From Legionella qingyii (lineage in GTDB: Bacteria; Pseudomonadota; Gammaproteobacteria; Legionellales; Legionellaceae): a stretch of DNA of 56,969 nt. Shown one piece after another: positions 1 to 9,231 of the stretch (within the stretch, counting starts at the first letter, position 1; every line of letters starts with the position of its first letter). The position numbers and the translations under genes are program-made. The stretch lies in assembly GCF_003184185.1 (NCBI RefSeq), contig NZ_QHJG01000030.1, positions 1 to 56,969 of the forward strand, given 5' to 3'. The notes beneath the pieces were generated by a model that searched no databases, was not told the origin of the DNA, and was given only the letters and a program-made list of their open reading frames with translations.

Positions 1-2
1 TT

Positions 3-134
3 AAAGGTAACATGGATGTGTGTATTGGTCGAAAAAAGTTTAAAAAATCAGCCCAGTTATTTGCTCATCTTGCACCTTATCAACAACACGTATTCGGCAT
101 GAAAGTACAGATGTTTGGCCCATCGTATTGGTGA
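3..134 (+). CDS. C-terminal end of an unidentified protein, cut by the window edge
   Basis: An open frame enters the window at base 3 and stops at a TGA at 132-134, giving 43 residues that end in ...KVQMFGPSYW. The composition (Lys-, Phe- and Tyr-rich, no low-complexity bias) looks like the tail of a real globular protein, but I do not recognise the family. No other frame in these bases gives a more convincing product. The rest of the gene lies to the left of the window. The following ~295 bases up to the next gene contain no ORF I would defend. Confidence 0.4.
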   Translation, partial: KGNMDVCIGRKKFKKSAQLFAHLAPYQQHVFGMKVQMFGPSYW

Positions 135-429
135 GTGGAAGGCCGCTTTAAAACCCATTCCATTAAAAAAACTCCGAAACCCAAAAAGACCGCAATCGAG
201 TTTCTTCCGGTTGGGGCTAGATTGTCTCAGGGATCTTCTAACCAATTCCAAAATTAAAATTAAATTGTTTTCAAAGCTCTCAAATTGGATTTTGTTTGAC
301 CTTTAAAAGACTCTCTTCTAAAAAATTGTCCGGCAAAAAGTGATTTATTTGCTTGTCTATATAATTAGAGGTCACGCGCCGCTAATATACTTACCTGCAT
401 CGTTCGTAGTTGAGGGAGGAAAAAAACTC

Positions 430-1383
430 ATGTTTGATCTTAAAACTGAAGTAATTAAAGCAGAACATAGAATTCGTGCCTATATTCGTGAAACTCCTTT
501 GGATTTCTCTGTCCCACTAAGTAAACTAACTGATGTAAATCTTCATTTAAAATGTGAGAATTTACAGTATACAGGTTCATTCAAAGTACGTGGTGCGTTT
601 AATGCGTTATTGTCTTTAAATAAAGAGCAGCAAAATGGCATTGTAGCAGCATCAACAGGAAATCACGGTGCAGCGGTTGCCTATGGATTACATCAACTCA
701 AACTTCCTGGAGTTATTTTTGTTCCTGAAAATGTATCTCCAGTAAAAAAAGAGAATATAGGTTTTTATAATGCGTCATTTAAACTCTATGGGCAGGATTG
801 TGTAGAAACTGAGTTACACGCAATAGATTATGCAAAACAACAAGGCATGGTTTATGTATCACCCTATAACAATACGCAAGTAATTGCTGGCCAGGGCACC
901 ATCGCTGTAGAACTCATGCGCCAACTGGATTCAATTGATGTGATTTTTATACCCATTGGCGGAGGTGGATTAATTGGAGGGATTGCTGGATATATGAAAG
1001 CCGTTTCACCAAAAACCAAAATTATAGGGTGCTTACCAGAAAACTCTCCAGTGATGTCCGAGTCGATTAAAGCAGGAAAAATTATTTCCATGGAAACATT
1101 GCCAACCCTTTCCGATGCTACAGCAGGCGGCATAGAACCTGATTCAATTACTTTGGATCTGTGTCGCGACTATGTGGATGATTTTGTTTTGGTTTCCGAA
1201 AATGAGATTCAATCTGCAATCGTAACAATCATCAACACACATCATTTATTAATTGAAGGTGCTGCTGGTGTTGCCTTGGCTGCCTGTTTAAAATGTGCCA
1301 AATATTATCAAGGAAAAAATGCTGTAGTTGTTTTAAGTGGAGCTAATATTAGTCTGGAAACATTAAGAAAAGTAATTCAGTAG
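430..1383 (+). CDS. Threonine/serine dehydratase-like PLP enzyme (fold type II)
   Basis: A 317-residue PLP-dependent ammonia-lyase of the threonine dehydratase / hydroxyaspartate ammonia-lyase group, which deaminates L-threonine or L-serine (or a hydroxy-aspartate) to a 2-oxo acid in the cytoplasm. The PLP lysine is K52 in SFKVRGA. The Ser-Thr-Gly-Asn-His loop follows at about 76-80, and the glycine-rich phosphate-binding loop GGGGLIGG at 178-185. The length fits the catalytic domain alone, with no C-terminal ACT domain, so this is the biodegradative or broad-specificity type rather than feedback-regulated IlvA. I chose the ATG at 430 because a strong purine-rich ribosome site (GAGGGAGG) precedes it; an upstream in-frame start at 340 would add 30 hydrophobic residues atypical for the family. 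The gene is monocistronic. The exact substrate cannot be fixed from sequence. Confidence 0.85.
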   Translation: MFDLKTEVIKAEHRIRAYIRETPLDFSVPLSKLTDVNLHLKCENLQYTGSFKVRGAFNALLSLNKEQQNGIVAASTGNHGAAVAYGLHQLKLPGVIFVPENVSPVKKENIGFYNASFKLYGQDCVETELHAIDYAKQQGMVYVSPYNNTQVIAGQGTIAVELMRQLDSIDVIFIPIGGGGLIGGIAGYMKAVSPKTKIIGCLPENSPVMSESIKAGKIISMETLPTLSDATAGGIEPDSITLDLCRDYVDDFVLVSENEIQSAIVTIINTHHLLIEGAAGVALAACLKCAKYYQGKNAVVVLSGANISLETLRKVIQ

Positions 1384-1417
1384 TTGATAAAATAACTCTG
1401 CTTGAGTTTGGCAAAGT

Positions 1418-1456
1418 ACTCATCATCCCACAGATAAGCACTGCAAGATGATGAGT
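1418..1456. terminator. Perfect 10-bp inverted repeat, possible bidirectional terminator
   Basis: The arms ACTCATCATC (1418-1427) and GATGATGAGT (1447-1456) are exact reverse complements separated by 19 bases. The repeat sits between the 3' ends of the convergent dehydratase gene and the small lipoprotein gene, where a shared terminator is expected. There is no immediate T-tract on either strand, so this could also be a protein-binding or mRNA-stabilising hairpin. Confidence 0.35.
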
Positions 1457-1480
1457 CAGAACAATTATGTTTTTAACAAC

Positions 1481-1627
1481 CTAGCGACCAGCGCCCCCTT
1501 CTCCGCCATAACCTTTTTCATCACTTGTTGAAACGGGCTGATTTATATTGCAGGAACTGACAAATACAGTAACTCCTACCAAACAAAAAGCAAGGATCAC
1601 TCTTTTCAATAGTTTAATTGTTGACAT
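1481..1627 (-). CDS. Very small lipoprotein (48 aa)
   Basis: A 48-residue reading frame. It has two N-terminal lysines plus an arginine, a hydrophobic stretch (about residues 11-24) and a lipobox-like V-S-S-C with the acylated Cys at residue 26. The mature tail is only 23 residues, polar and glycine-rich (ending GYGGEGGAGR). A good ribosome site (AGGAAAG) lies 4-5 bases before the ATG. This has the layout of an entericidin-like or other micro-lipoprotein, exported by Sec and anchored in a membrane by lipidation. The opposite strand carries a 60-codon open frame over the same DNA, which lacks a ribosome site and any protein-like features. Function is unknown. Confidence 0.6.
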   Translation of the reverse strand: MSTIKLLKRVILAFCLVGVTVFVSSCNINQPVSTSDEKGYGGEGGAGR

Positions 1628-1726
1628 GGCTTTCCTTATTCATTATTTATTCCATAAATCGTTTATATGCCGATGTATTTTTAAAATCCTACTTTGTAGA
1701 CTTAAAATTCATGCATCAATAAAATC

Positions 1727-2614
1727 TTAGTTGTCATTATTATAATCTGCAATTATCTCCTCAATTACCCCCCAAGATTTTGCAATATCCAGTGGATTAG
1801 TACCTGGTAATGCCGCACATACAATCAATGCTTTCCACAAGGCCCATCCTCGAGCACGCGCCCACGTTGCATTATCAAGTTGAAGTATCCTACGAAAAAC
1901 TTCCCTGCTTTGCGCTTTTAAAAAGGTCCATGCAATCACCAAATCACAGGCAGGATCACCAATCGCCAATTGACCAAAATCAATTACAGCACAGAGACGA
2001 CCTCCTTGAATCAATAAATTGCCTACAGCAATATCCCCATGAACCCAAACAGGATCTTTTTGCCAGGTTTGAGCTAACGCCTCAGACCATATTGAAGAAA
2101 GAGTTACTGTATCTGTTTGTTCCGCCAAAATTTTAATTGCCTCTTGAACTTCGGCATCATAAGTAATCAGTGGTCCTCCACGATAGAAACTGTGCTCACC
2201 TGCTAATGGACCACCTGCACTATCAATCGTTTGAAATTCCAGCAAAAATTTTGCAAGATCCTCGGCAAAGAGGCTCAGATCCTTAATGCGTTCAACTGAT
2301 GCTGTTTGTCCCTCAATCCATCGATAAATTGACCATTGCCAAGGATAGCCCTCTGCTGGCTCTCCCTTAGCTATAGGTGAGGGAATGGGCAAAGTTAAAT
2401 GAGGAGCAAGATAAGGTAGCCAGCGCTGCTCCTTTTCTACTTGAAGAGCATAAAACGCATCGCTTGGGAGGCGAACCGTCATTTCACTGCCCAGATGAAA
2501 GGTTCTATTATCCCAACCGCTGAATGCTACAGGTTTAATGGGTAAATTAGCCCATTGTGGAAATTGTGAATCAATTAAGCTGCGTACAAGTGAAACATCA
2601 ATATGTACCGTCAT
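1727..2614 (-). CDS. Aminoglycoside-phosphotransferase (APH)-family kinase
   Basis: A 295-residue protein kinase-like fold enzyme of the APH family. The catalytic loop is at residues 191-199 (VHGDIAVGN, with H192, D194 and N199), and the metal-binding IDFG (D212) is followed by the family's D-P-A-x-D-L signature. Such enzymes phosphorylate small hydroxylated substrates (aminoglycosides, macrolides, sugars, choline-like molecules) with ATP or GTP. The real substrate is not predictable and resistance should not be assumed. I used the ATG at 2614 because GGGGG lies at a correct distance upstream; a TTG four codons earlier is possible. It converges with the small lipoprotein region and is transcribed alone. 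Confidence 0.8.
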   Translation of the reverse strand: MTVHIDVSLVRSLIDSQFPQWANLPIKPVAFSGWDNRTFHLGSEMTVRLPSDAFYALQVEKEQRWLPYLAPHLTLPIPSPIAKGEPAEGYPWQWSIYRWIEGQTASVERIKDLSLFAEDLAKFLLEFQTIDSAGGPLAGEHSFYRGGPLITYDAEVQEAIKILAEQTDTVTLSSIWSEALAQTWQKDPVWVHGDIAVGNLLIQGGRLCAVIDFGQLAIGDPACDLVIAWTFLKAQSREVFRRILQLDNATWARARGWALWKALIVCAALPGTNPLDIAKSWGVIEEIIADYNNDN

Positions 2615-2672
2615 CGCATCCCCCAAACAGTTGCAGTCTCGTAGTCACAAATTGAAAATCGTGGGGAAAAGT

Positions 2673-4055
2673 CTACACTTCAACATCATGCGCCAGTAAG
2701 CGTCTATTCGCACGGAAATAAGTTACTGGAGAGTATTCCAATAAATCCGACAATTTTTCCATATATATACACGCAAAGCGATCAACTTGATGGGCAAAAT
2801 AGCTTTCCTCTGCCCCAGCGCGGAAAATACGTTCCCATTTTGGATTAAAATAAGTTTGTTGCTCTTTTAACAATTTGGTAAGCTGGGCATCAATTCTACT
2901 GATTTGCGCTTGCAATTCTTGTATTTCATGGCTGTATTGTTTTGAACCCTCATCAACCATTTTGGTATACAAATTGACGTATTTTTTTTCCAAATCCTTT
3001 TTTATGTCCATTGCCTTGCTGATTTCTTTCTCTATAGGCATGGCACGTGCTTGTGCCGCTATTTCCTCTCCAAGCTCTTCTACAACTAAAGCGGTGCGCC
3101 AATTGCAATCTTTTTTCAACCTTAAGATATCGCCATAAATGTGATCCCCGATATAAAGAATCTCATCACCACGGACATGTAAATCTTCGGTAAATTTTTT
3201 GGCATTCCCTCCTTGGTACACACCTGGAACTATTGGACCTATTGTATTAGTCATTGTACCAATAGCTGGATGAATTGATAAAAAACGAAGATTATCGTAA
3301 AAAAAACGTGGCTTATTGGCTAAAGTAATAACAAATTCAAATAAATTAATCCAACTCTCGCCCTTCTTTAGAAAGGGATTAATTGCATATTCCAGCAAAA
3401 GCTTTGTATAAGAAAAATCGGAGTTTGTTAGAATAAATATTTTTTTTCCATGATGAATGAAGTGCTTCAGCCCCTCAACTAAGGCGCGCTCTTTAATTAC
3501 ATATGCAGGCAAATTTTTGCTAATGATTGATTTTAAACTGCCATCAGAATGGACTTTATCCACACAAAATTGTACATCCTGCGCTATGGTTTGATAACTG
3601 GGTATTTCTTCAGGATACAAAGTATCCTTCAAATGAACCAATTGGCCATATAAAACACAAAACGCAATCGAAAAAGCGGTATCTATGGCCATGTAATTCG
3701 GATCACTTAAATCAACATAAATACTTCGATAAATTTTCTGTTGTTCAGCATAATCGATAGGTTTCGTGCCATGATAGCTTTGGCGAATTGCACCATATCG
3801 ACTTAGCTTTAAAATATTGCCATTTTTGCTATCAATAACCAAGCCACGAATTGCATCATGATAGTTAAAATTTAATTTTTTAATCTGCTCAGGATAATGC
3901 TTTACTTCTACCAATTGCTCTTTGACAAGCTGATAAACCAAAGACTCAAAATTCTCAGAATTATAACGAATCAAGGTATGGTCCATGTCCAGGCCGATCA
4001 GCTTGATTTTTTTCATATTTAAAATTCGGTTTACATAAACTTTATGTTCATTCAT
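2673..4055 (-). CDS. HAD-IG family cytosolic 5'-nucleotidase
   Basis: A 460-residue HAD-superfamily nucleotidase of the purine 5'-nucleotidase (cN-II-like, HAD-IG) family. It hydrolyses IMP/GMP-type nucleotides in the cytoplasm. The nucleophile motif is DMDHTLIR, with D23 as nucleophile and D25 as acid/base. HAD motif II is the ILTNSDFSYT segment (threonine/serine after the strand), and motif IV is YIGDHIYGDI. A helical, charged insert (about residues 330-390) is predicted to form a coiled-coil cap. The family is known in L. pneumophila from an IMP/GMP-specific enzyme with a solved structure, which supports the genus guess. The start at 4055 has a short AGG upstream; an internal Met at residue 14 lacks a ribosome site. 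Confidence 0.85.
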   Translation of the reverse strand: MNEHKVYVNRILNMKKIKLIGLDMDHTLIRYNSENFESLVYQLVKEQLVEVKHYPEQIKKLNFNYHDAIRGLVIDSKNGNILKLSRYGAIRQSYHGTKPIDYAEQQKIYRSIYVDLSDPNYMAIDTAFSIAFCVLYGQLVHLKDTLYPEEIPSYQTIAQDVQFCVDKVHSDGSLKSIISKNLPAYVIKERALVEGLKHFIHHGKKIFILTNSDFSYTKLLLEYAINPFLKKGESWINLFEFVITLANKPRFFYDNLRFLSIHPAIGTMTNTIGPIVPGVYQGGNAKKFTEDLHVRGDEILYIGDHIYGDILRLKKDCNWRTALVVEELGEEIAAQARAMPIEKEISKAMDIKKDLEKKYVNLYTKMVDEGSKQYSHEIQELQAQISRIDAQLTKLLKEQQTYFNPKWERIFRAGAEESYFAHQVDRFACIYMEKLSDLLEYSPVTYFRANRRLLAHDVEV

Positions 4056-4126
4056 TAGCCTAAAACCTATTTAGTTATAAAGTAGTAAGAGTAAAGTAGT
4101 GTTATTGTCATTAATTTAATGATTTT

Positions 4127-4213
4127 TGTCATTCCCACGAAAGCAGGAATCTATTCTTATACTAGCACTGTGCCTCGCTAGAAATAGGTTCCCGCCTTCG
4201 CGGGAACGACAGT
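4127..4213. repeat. Dispersed-type intergenic repeat (imperfect palindromic arms)
   Basis: In the 299-base gap between the nucleotidase and rpiA, a TGTCATTCCC... arm and a ...CGGGAACGACA arm face each other over about 87 bases. The right arm itself folds (GTTCCCG / CGGGAAC around CCTTCG, 4189-4208). This is the look of the 'GTCATTCCCGCGAAGGCGGGAAT' class of repeats scattered between genes in many proteobacteria. It could act as a 3' mRNA hairpin for rpiA or the nucleotidase. Nothing else recognisable is in this gap. Confidence 0.5.
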
Positions 4214-4354
4214 GTTTTTCTTAAACGATTTCTGGACTCCATCGACAAGCCATAGAACATAGAGATGCTTGGTTCCTTAACTTGATGGTATTGAAACAAA
4301 GCATAATCCGAGAATATTCCAGTCGCCACATCATCCAGGAACCTTCGATTTAAT

Positions 4355-5005
4355 CTACTTTATTTGCTTAACACCATCTGGAGAAGCAAGCAAAATAATA
4401 TCTGCTACTCGATGCGCAAAAATCCCGTTTTCTACAACTCCAGTTATTCGGTTAATGCGATCTTCCATATCCATAGGTTCGTTGATTGTTAAATTAAACA
4501 CATCAAGAATAATATTACCATTATCGGTAACAAAGCCTTCCCTATACTCAGGATCTCCACCCAATTGGACTAATTGTCGAGCAACCATACTGCGTGCGAG
4601 AGGAATTACTTCAACAGCTACAGGGAAATTTCCCAAATGCTTCACGAGCTTTGAATTGTCGACGATGCAAATAAACTTTTCTGCTACTTGGGCTACAATT
4701 TTCTCGCGCGTGTGAGCGCCGCCGCCGCCCTTAATCATTTCGCCATGCTCAGTCACCTCATCGGCACCGTCAATATAAATCGGTAAATCCTGTACCGAGT
4801 TTAAATCAATAACAGGAATACCTTCTTTCCGTAATAAAGCCTCTGTCGCCTTGGAGCTTGACACACATGCATCAATTCGATGTTTTATGGTAGCGAGCTC
4901 TTTAATAAAGAAATTCACTGTAGATCCTGTGCCTACGCCAACCACCATATCGTCTTCGATGTATTGTAACGCGGCTTTCGCCGCGTTTATTTTTAATTCA
5001 CTCAT
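4355..5005 (-). CDS. rpiA: Ribose-5-phosphate isomerase A
   Basis: A 216-residue enzyme interconverting ribose-5-phosphate and ribulose-5-phosphate in the non-oxidative pentose phosphate pathway. The phosphate-binding VGVGTGST is at 22-29. The catalytic IDGADEV is at 78-84 (D79, D82), and [11 protein letters not shown] at 92-102 carries the catalytic Glu (E101) and Lys. Length matches the family (~219 in E. coli). The start codon overlaps the rlmB stop by one base (TAATG), so the two are translationally coupled, and rnr overlaps rlmB in turn. The three probably form one transcript, rnr-rlmB-rpiA. Confidence 0.97.
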   Translation of the reverse strand: MSELKINAAKAALQYIEDDMVVGVGTGSTVNFFIKELATIKHRIDACVSSSKATEALLRKEGIPVIDLNSVQDLPIYIDGADEVTEHGEMIKGGGGAHTREKIVAQVAEKFICIVDNSKLVKHLGNFPVAVEVIPLARSMVARQLVQLGGDPEYREGFVTDNGNIILDVFNLTINEPMDMEDRINRITGVVENGIFAHRVADIILLASPDGVKQIK

Positions 5006-5754
5006 TAAGAACCGCTCCCCTTTCTTTGCCTTATAATTTCATATAAAGAAACACCAGTGGCTACAGAAACGTTTAAACTTGTTACACTGCCTGACATGGG
5101 CAAAGAAAATAAGCCATCACAATGTTCGCGTGTCAGGCGGCGCAGCCCTTCACCTTCAGCCCCCATCACGATAGCGACATCACCAGTGCAATCTATTTGA
5201 TATAGAGAACTGGTTGCCTCGCCAGCTGCACCATAAATCCAAACCCCATGCTCCTTTAAAAGCTTCATGCTACGGACCAAATTTGTCACCCTCACCAAGG
5301 GCACAGATTCTGCCGCACCACATGCGACTTTACTCACTACCGGAGTAATACTGGCACTTTTATCTTTAGGAATTACCACAAAATCAACGCCAGTTGCATC
5401 TGCAGTGCGCAAACACGCTCCTAAATTATGGGGGTCGGTCACTCCATCTAGAATAAGAATCAAGGTAGGCTGTTTACTCGCTTCCAATAATGCAAGCAAA
5501 TGGGACTCATTATAATCAGGCAGCAAAGAAGCACTTGCAACGATTCCTTGATGGGCAAAATCAGCGAAGCGCTGATTCATTTTTTGGGTGCTTAATTTTT
5601 CAATATTAATATGCGCTTGTATGGCTTTATCAATAATATCCTGTAATCGCTTGTCTACACGGTCTTCACTTATATAAAGTTTTTTAGTCACTCGATGCGG
5701 ATTAGTTAACAAAGCAGAAACCGCATGTACCCCATAAACATACTGCTCACTCAT
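5005..5754 (-). CDS. rlmB: 23S rRNA (guanosine(2251)-2'-O)-methyltransferase
   Basis: A 249-residue SpoU-class (SPOUT) methyltransferase that 2'-O-methylates G2251 in the peptidyl-transferase P-loop of 23S rRNA. An N-terminal L30e-like RNA-binding region (residues 1-75) is followed by the three SPOUT motifs: [31 protein letters not shown] and [14 protein letters not shown], which form the SAM-binding knot. Adjacency to rnr is the classic rnr-rlmB pairing. The start overlaps the end of rnr by 8 bases and the stop overlaps the rpiA start by 1 base. Confidence 0.95.
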   Translation of the reverse strand: MSEQYVYGVHAVSALLTNPHRVTKKLYISEDRVDKRLQDIIDKAIQAHINIEKLSTQKMNQRFADFAHQGIVASASLLPDYNESHLLALLEASKQPTLILILDGVTDPHNLGACLRTADATGVDFVVIPKDKSASITPVVSKVACGAAESVPLVRVTNLVRSMKLLKEHGVWIYGAAGEATSSLYQIDCTGDVAIVMGAEGEGLRRLTREHCDGLFSLPMSGSVTSLNVSVATGVSLYEIIRQRKGSGS

Positions 5755-7927
5755 GACTTGCTGTTTCCTCTACCGGCTCAAAATCAATTTTACGCTCATC
5801 CAGATCAACACGGGCCACTAATACGGTCATCTTGTCCCCCAAGCGATACACATGCCCACCTCGTGTCCCAATCAAACGATGTTTTACAGAGTCAAAAGTA
5901 TAGTAATCATTTTTTAATGAGGTCACATGGACTAAACCTTCGACGTAAATTTCATCAAGTTCGACAAAAATTCCAAAACTTGTCACTGCAGAAATTCGCC
6001 CTTTGAATACTTGCCCTAATTTATCTTGCATGTACTCACATTTTAGCCAAGAAATTACTTCCCTTGTTGCTTCATCTGCTCGACGCTCGGTCATTGATGC
6101 ATGTTTGCCCAATCGGTTCATGTCTTCATGGGTGTAACTAAATTCATCTACAGGATTATTATCTAACAAATGACCAATTGCACGATGGATCAATAAATCA
6201 GGATAGCGTCTTATGGGTGAAGTAAAATGAGTGTACGCAGAATAGGCGAGACCGAAGTGTCCTTCATTCGCTTCAACATAGAGCGCTTGTTTTAAAGAAC
6301 GGAGCATTACTGTTTCAATCAAGTGCTTGTCAGGCCGATCTTCTATGGCATTCATCGTGCGCTGAAAATCTTTGGGTCCAGGTTTTTTACCGCCGCTCAA
6401 TTGCAATCCCAATTCGCCTAAAAACTGCCTTAATGCAGTAACCTTATCCTCTTCAGGAGCAGCATGCACCCGATAAAGAGTAGGAATCTCTGCTTTTTCC
6501 AAAAATCGTGCCGTAGCAACATTCGCAGCCAACATACACTCTTCAATCAATTTATGCGCATCATTGCGAATCACCGGGATTATATATTGAATTTTTTTAT
6601 GTTCATCAAACTCAATTCGCGTTTCAGTGGTCTCGAAATCCATTGCGCCCCGAAGTTTACGGGTAACCAATAAAACGTGATACAAATCATGAAGAGCTTG
6701 CAAAGTAGGCCATAGGGAAACATGTTGTTCGTCTGTGGCACCCTGCTCAAGCCAAGAACCAACCTGCGTATAGGTCAATCGGGCGTGGGAATGAATCACC
6801 GCGCGATAAAATCGTGACCGCGATATTTTACCTTCGTTACTAATCGACATTTCAGCAACCATGCACAGGCGGTCGACATGAGGATTTAACGAACATAAGC
6901 CATTGGATAAAGCTTCAGGGAGCATGGGAATGACTTTGCCAGGAAAGTAAACCGAGTTGCCTCGACGCGCAGCCTCTTTATCCAATGCAGAATCTTGCAT
7001 TACATAATTACTGACATCCGCAATTGCAACATATAACTGGAAACCGCCTTTGGGCTTTTTGTAACAATAAACCGCGTCATCAAAATCTTTAGCATCTTCA
7101 CCATCAATCGTCACAAAAGGAAGACTGCGGAGATCCGTGCGTCCCTTGACTTGCTCTTCGGTGACATGCTGGGGAATTTTTGCAACTTCAACGCTCACAT
7201 CTTCAGGCCATTCAAAAGGAATTCCATGTGCATAAAGTGCAACTTGAATTTCCATGCCTGGCGCCATGTGCTCACCTAACACATGGATCACTTTACCTAT
7301 AGCTTGCGCTCGCTTACTAGGAAATGCAATTAATTCGACTAAAACGATTTGACCATTTTTTGCGCCGTTCACCATTTCTTGTGGAATAGAAATGTCCTGA
7401 GTCAAATGTTTACTATCTGGCAAGACGAAACTAACCCCATGATCTGTAAAAAATCGTCCCACTACAGTGGCATTAGCATGCTCAATTACTTCGTGAATTT
7501 TGGCTTCTGGTCTTCCACGTCGGTCTACACCAACTTGATAAGCAAGAACAACATCTCCATGCATCACCGCCCGCATTTCTTTAGCGGACAAAAACATATC
7601 CTCTGAACCATCATCAGGAATAAAAAAACCAAATCCATCAGCATGCCCTTGAACAATACCTCGAGATAAATTAATCCGTTGCATCAGACAAAAGCGGTTG
7701 CGCCGATCTTGCATAATTTGTCCATCACGCAACATGGCCTTTAGTCTAAATCCCATAGACTCTTGCTTGTGTTCATCACTTATCTTTAATTTGTCAAATA
7801 ATTGATTGCGCGACATCGGTTTCCCGTATTCATTAAGAATTTCCATAATGAATTCGCGACTGGGGACTGGATCGGTATATTTTTCACTTTCCCGTTTATA
7901 AAAGGGATCTTTTGATTTTTTACTCAA
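5747..7927 (-). CDS. rnr: Ribonuclease R (3'-5' exoribonuclease)
   Basis: A 726-residue RNase II/R family exonuclease that degrades structured RNA and works in rRNA and tmRNA quality control. Domains in order: winged-helix (about 20-80), two cold-shock domains (80-240), the RNB catalytic domain beginning around 255 with the aspartate cluster in VTIDGEDAKDFDDAV and containing the TSPIRRYPDL motif near 555, then an S1 domain (about 640-715, KGRISAVTSFGIFVEL). It lacks most of the long basic C-terminal tail of the E. coli enzyme. The start codon is TTG: AGGA sits six bases upstream, and the next in-frame ATG would remove the first part of the helix-turn-helix. Confidence 0.95.
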   Translation of the reverse strand: MSKKSKDPFYKRESEKYTDPVPSREFIMEILNEYGKPMSRNQLFDKLKISDEHKQESMGFRLKAMLRDGQIMQDRRNRFCLMQRINLSRGIVQGHADGFGFFIPDDGSEDMFLSAKEMRAVMHGDVVLAYQVGVDRRGRPEAKIHEVIEHANATVVGRFFTDHGVSFVLPDSKHLTQDISIPQEMVNGAKNGQIVLVELIAFPSKRAQAIGKVIHVLGEHMAPGMEIQVALYAHGIPFEWPEDVSVEVAKIPQHVTEEQVKGRTDLRSLPFVTIDGEDAKDFDDAVYCYKKPKGGFQLYVAIADVSNYVMQDSALDKEAARRGNSVYFPGKVIPMLPEALSNGLCSLNPHVDRLCMVAEMSISNEGKISRSRFYRAVIHSHARLTYTQVGSWLEQGATDEQHVSLWPTLQALHDLYHVLLVTRKLRGAMDFETTETRIEFDEHKKIQYIIPVIRNDAHKLIEECMLAANVATARFLEKAEIPTLYRVHAAPEEDKVTALRQFLGELGLQLSGGKKPGPKDFQRTMNAIEDRPDKHLIETVMLRSLKQALYVEANEGHFGLAYSAYTHFTSPIRRYPDLLIHRAIGHLLDNNPVDEFSYTHEDMNRLGKHASMTERRADEATREVISWLKCEYMQDKLGQVFKGRISAVTSFGIFVELDEIYVEGLVHVTSLKNDYYTFDSVKHRLIGTRGGHVYRLGDKMTVLVARVDLDERKIDFEPVEETASHE

Positions 7928-8020
7928 CGCTTATCCTGTTTATATGTTGTTGTCATATTTAAGTTATATCATTTGCCAAGTTCTAACACTTATCTATGAA
8001 AGTAGCAAGATAAGTAGTCC

Positions 8021-8491
8021 TTACTTAGGCACAGGAATCACAAACCCGCGAGCTCCTACCGCAGCTGTTAATGCAGATAACGACATATCTTCTGCGGCCC
8101 AAAACGTACTGTCTTGCCCATTGGCAGGAATTTTCACTCCTTTCCATTTACACACAGCAATGAGTCCTTCACAAGGAGCTTGTTGTTCATGACCAGGCTT
8201 AGATTCAATGCAATTTAAAGCAAAGGGGCCTTTATTCAAGGCTAATGCAGACCAATTTCCACCTTGTAATCGAGTTGTCCAACCTGCGCTAGCACTCGGA
8301 TTAGTAACGGGATGGGTAATCCATAAATCGGCAGAAGTGAGGTTATGAATAAAAACCAGACTGCTTTTTTTGGCTTGCAGGGTCACTGATTCACCTTGAA
8401 CAGCAACAGCCTGACACCCAACAGGCAAGGTTGATTCAGCAGCAACATAAAAAGATAACAGTGAAAAACAAACAAAAACCAAAATTCTCAT
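8021..8491 (-). CDS. Exported hypothetical protein with signal peptide
   Basis: A 156-residue protein with a clear Sec signal peptide (MRILVFVCFSLLSFYVAAES, likely cleavage after AAA or AAE near residue 18). The mature part is small, rich in Ser, Ala and Thr, and has four cysteines that could form disulfides in the periplasm. Two tryptophan-containing segments (TTRLQGGNWSALAL and LIAVCKWKGV) suggest a beta-rich fold. I do not recognise the family. It is transcribed alone, divergently from the yaiI homologue, in the gap after rnr. Confidence 0.7.
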   Translation of the reverse strand: MRILVFVCFSLLSFYVAAESTLPVGCQAVAVQGESVTLQAKKSSLVFIHNLTSADLWITHPVTNPSASAGWTTRLQGGNWSALALNKGPFALNCIESKPGHEQQAPCEGLIAVCKWKGVKIPANGQDSTFWAAEDMSLSALTAAVGARGFVIPVPK

Positions 8492-8633
8492 TACTTTCTC
8501 CCAAAAAATAGAAAATTTGATTGTTCAAATCATGAAGGCAGCTTGCAAGGATAAAATTATATAATTAGCCTATATTACTTGTCAGCCTTACTTGCTAAAA
8601 TCATTCTAACTTTCGCCTGACAATTTAAACAAT

Positions 8634-9086
8634 ATGCATATCTGGGTAGATGCCGATGCGTGCCCCAAAATAATTAAAGAGATCTTATTTCGCGCTGCAG
8701 TCCGTACAAAAACACGACTCACCTTAGTGGCTAATTCCTATCTTAATTATCCTAACTCACCTTTTATCGATGCAGTGCAAGTCGTGAAAGGCTTTGACAG
8801 TGCAGATCATTATATCACAACTCATTTAAAACCTTTCGATTTAGTTATTACCGCTGACATCCCTTTGGCAGCAGATGTTATTGCCAAAAAGGGATTGGCG
8901 ATTAATCCTCGTGGAGAGGAGTACACTGAGAACAATATCAAACAGCGTTTAAATTTAAGAGATATGAACGAACAATTACGAGCCACAGGCCATTATGCTG
9001 GTGGACCTGCTGCATTAAGCATTAAGGAAAAAACTGCTTTTGCCAATGCCTTAGATAGGTGTTTAGCAAAGAACATATGTAAGTAA
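8634..9086 (+). CDS. yaiI: UPF0178 (YaiI/YqxD) family protein
   Basis: A 150-residue conserved protein of the DUF188/UPF0178 family. Family hallmarks are visible: the N-terminal [15 protein letters not shown] (acidic cluster like that of PIN-type nucleases), [12 protein letters not shown] in the middle, and [16 protein letters not shown]. The fold is thought to be PIN-like, but no activity is firmly established. Length is typical. It is expressed from the region it shares with the divergent exported protein. Confidence 0.9.
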   Translation: MHIWVDADACPKIIKEILFRAAVRTKTRLTLVANSYLNYPNSPFIDAVQVVKGFDSADHYITTHLKPFDLVITADIPLAADVIAKKGLAINPRGEEYTENNIKQRLNLRDMNEQLRATGHYAGGPAALSIKEKTAFANALDRCLAKNICK

Positions 9087-9231
9087 TCATTAAATTCATA
9101 TAGTTAAGTACAATTTGAACGCCATAACTTTTATGGCAAAAAAATCATCCTATGCGATGATCAGTCACTTGCAGTTAATTTATTAATTTGACAAATAATT
9201 ATCAGCAACCTAGATTTTAAATAGGCTCAAG

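Noticed and set aside
115..306. 63-codon frame on the plus strand near the left edge
   Set aside because: TTG start, no ribosome site, basic low-quality composition and overlap with the partial upstream gene; not protein-like.
864..1133. 89-codon minus-strand frame inside the dehydratase gene
   Set aside because: Shadow of the coding strand; proline/isoleucine-rich and without a ribosome site.
1548..1730. 60-codon frame on the plus strand over the small lipoprotein gene
   Set aside because: No ribosome site; the opposite strand holds a convincing lipoprotein with a good ribosome site.
9121..9161. Two adjacent hairpins with an A7/T7 run (GCCATAA/TTATGGC and ATCATC/GATGAT)
   Set aside because: The T-run is placed for minus-strand termination, but no minus-strand gene lies to the right; kept only as an orphan hairpin after yaiI.
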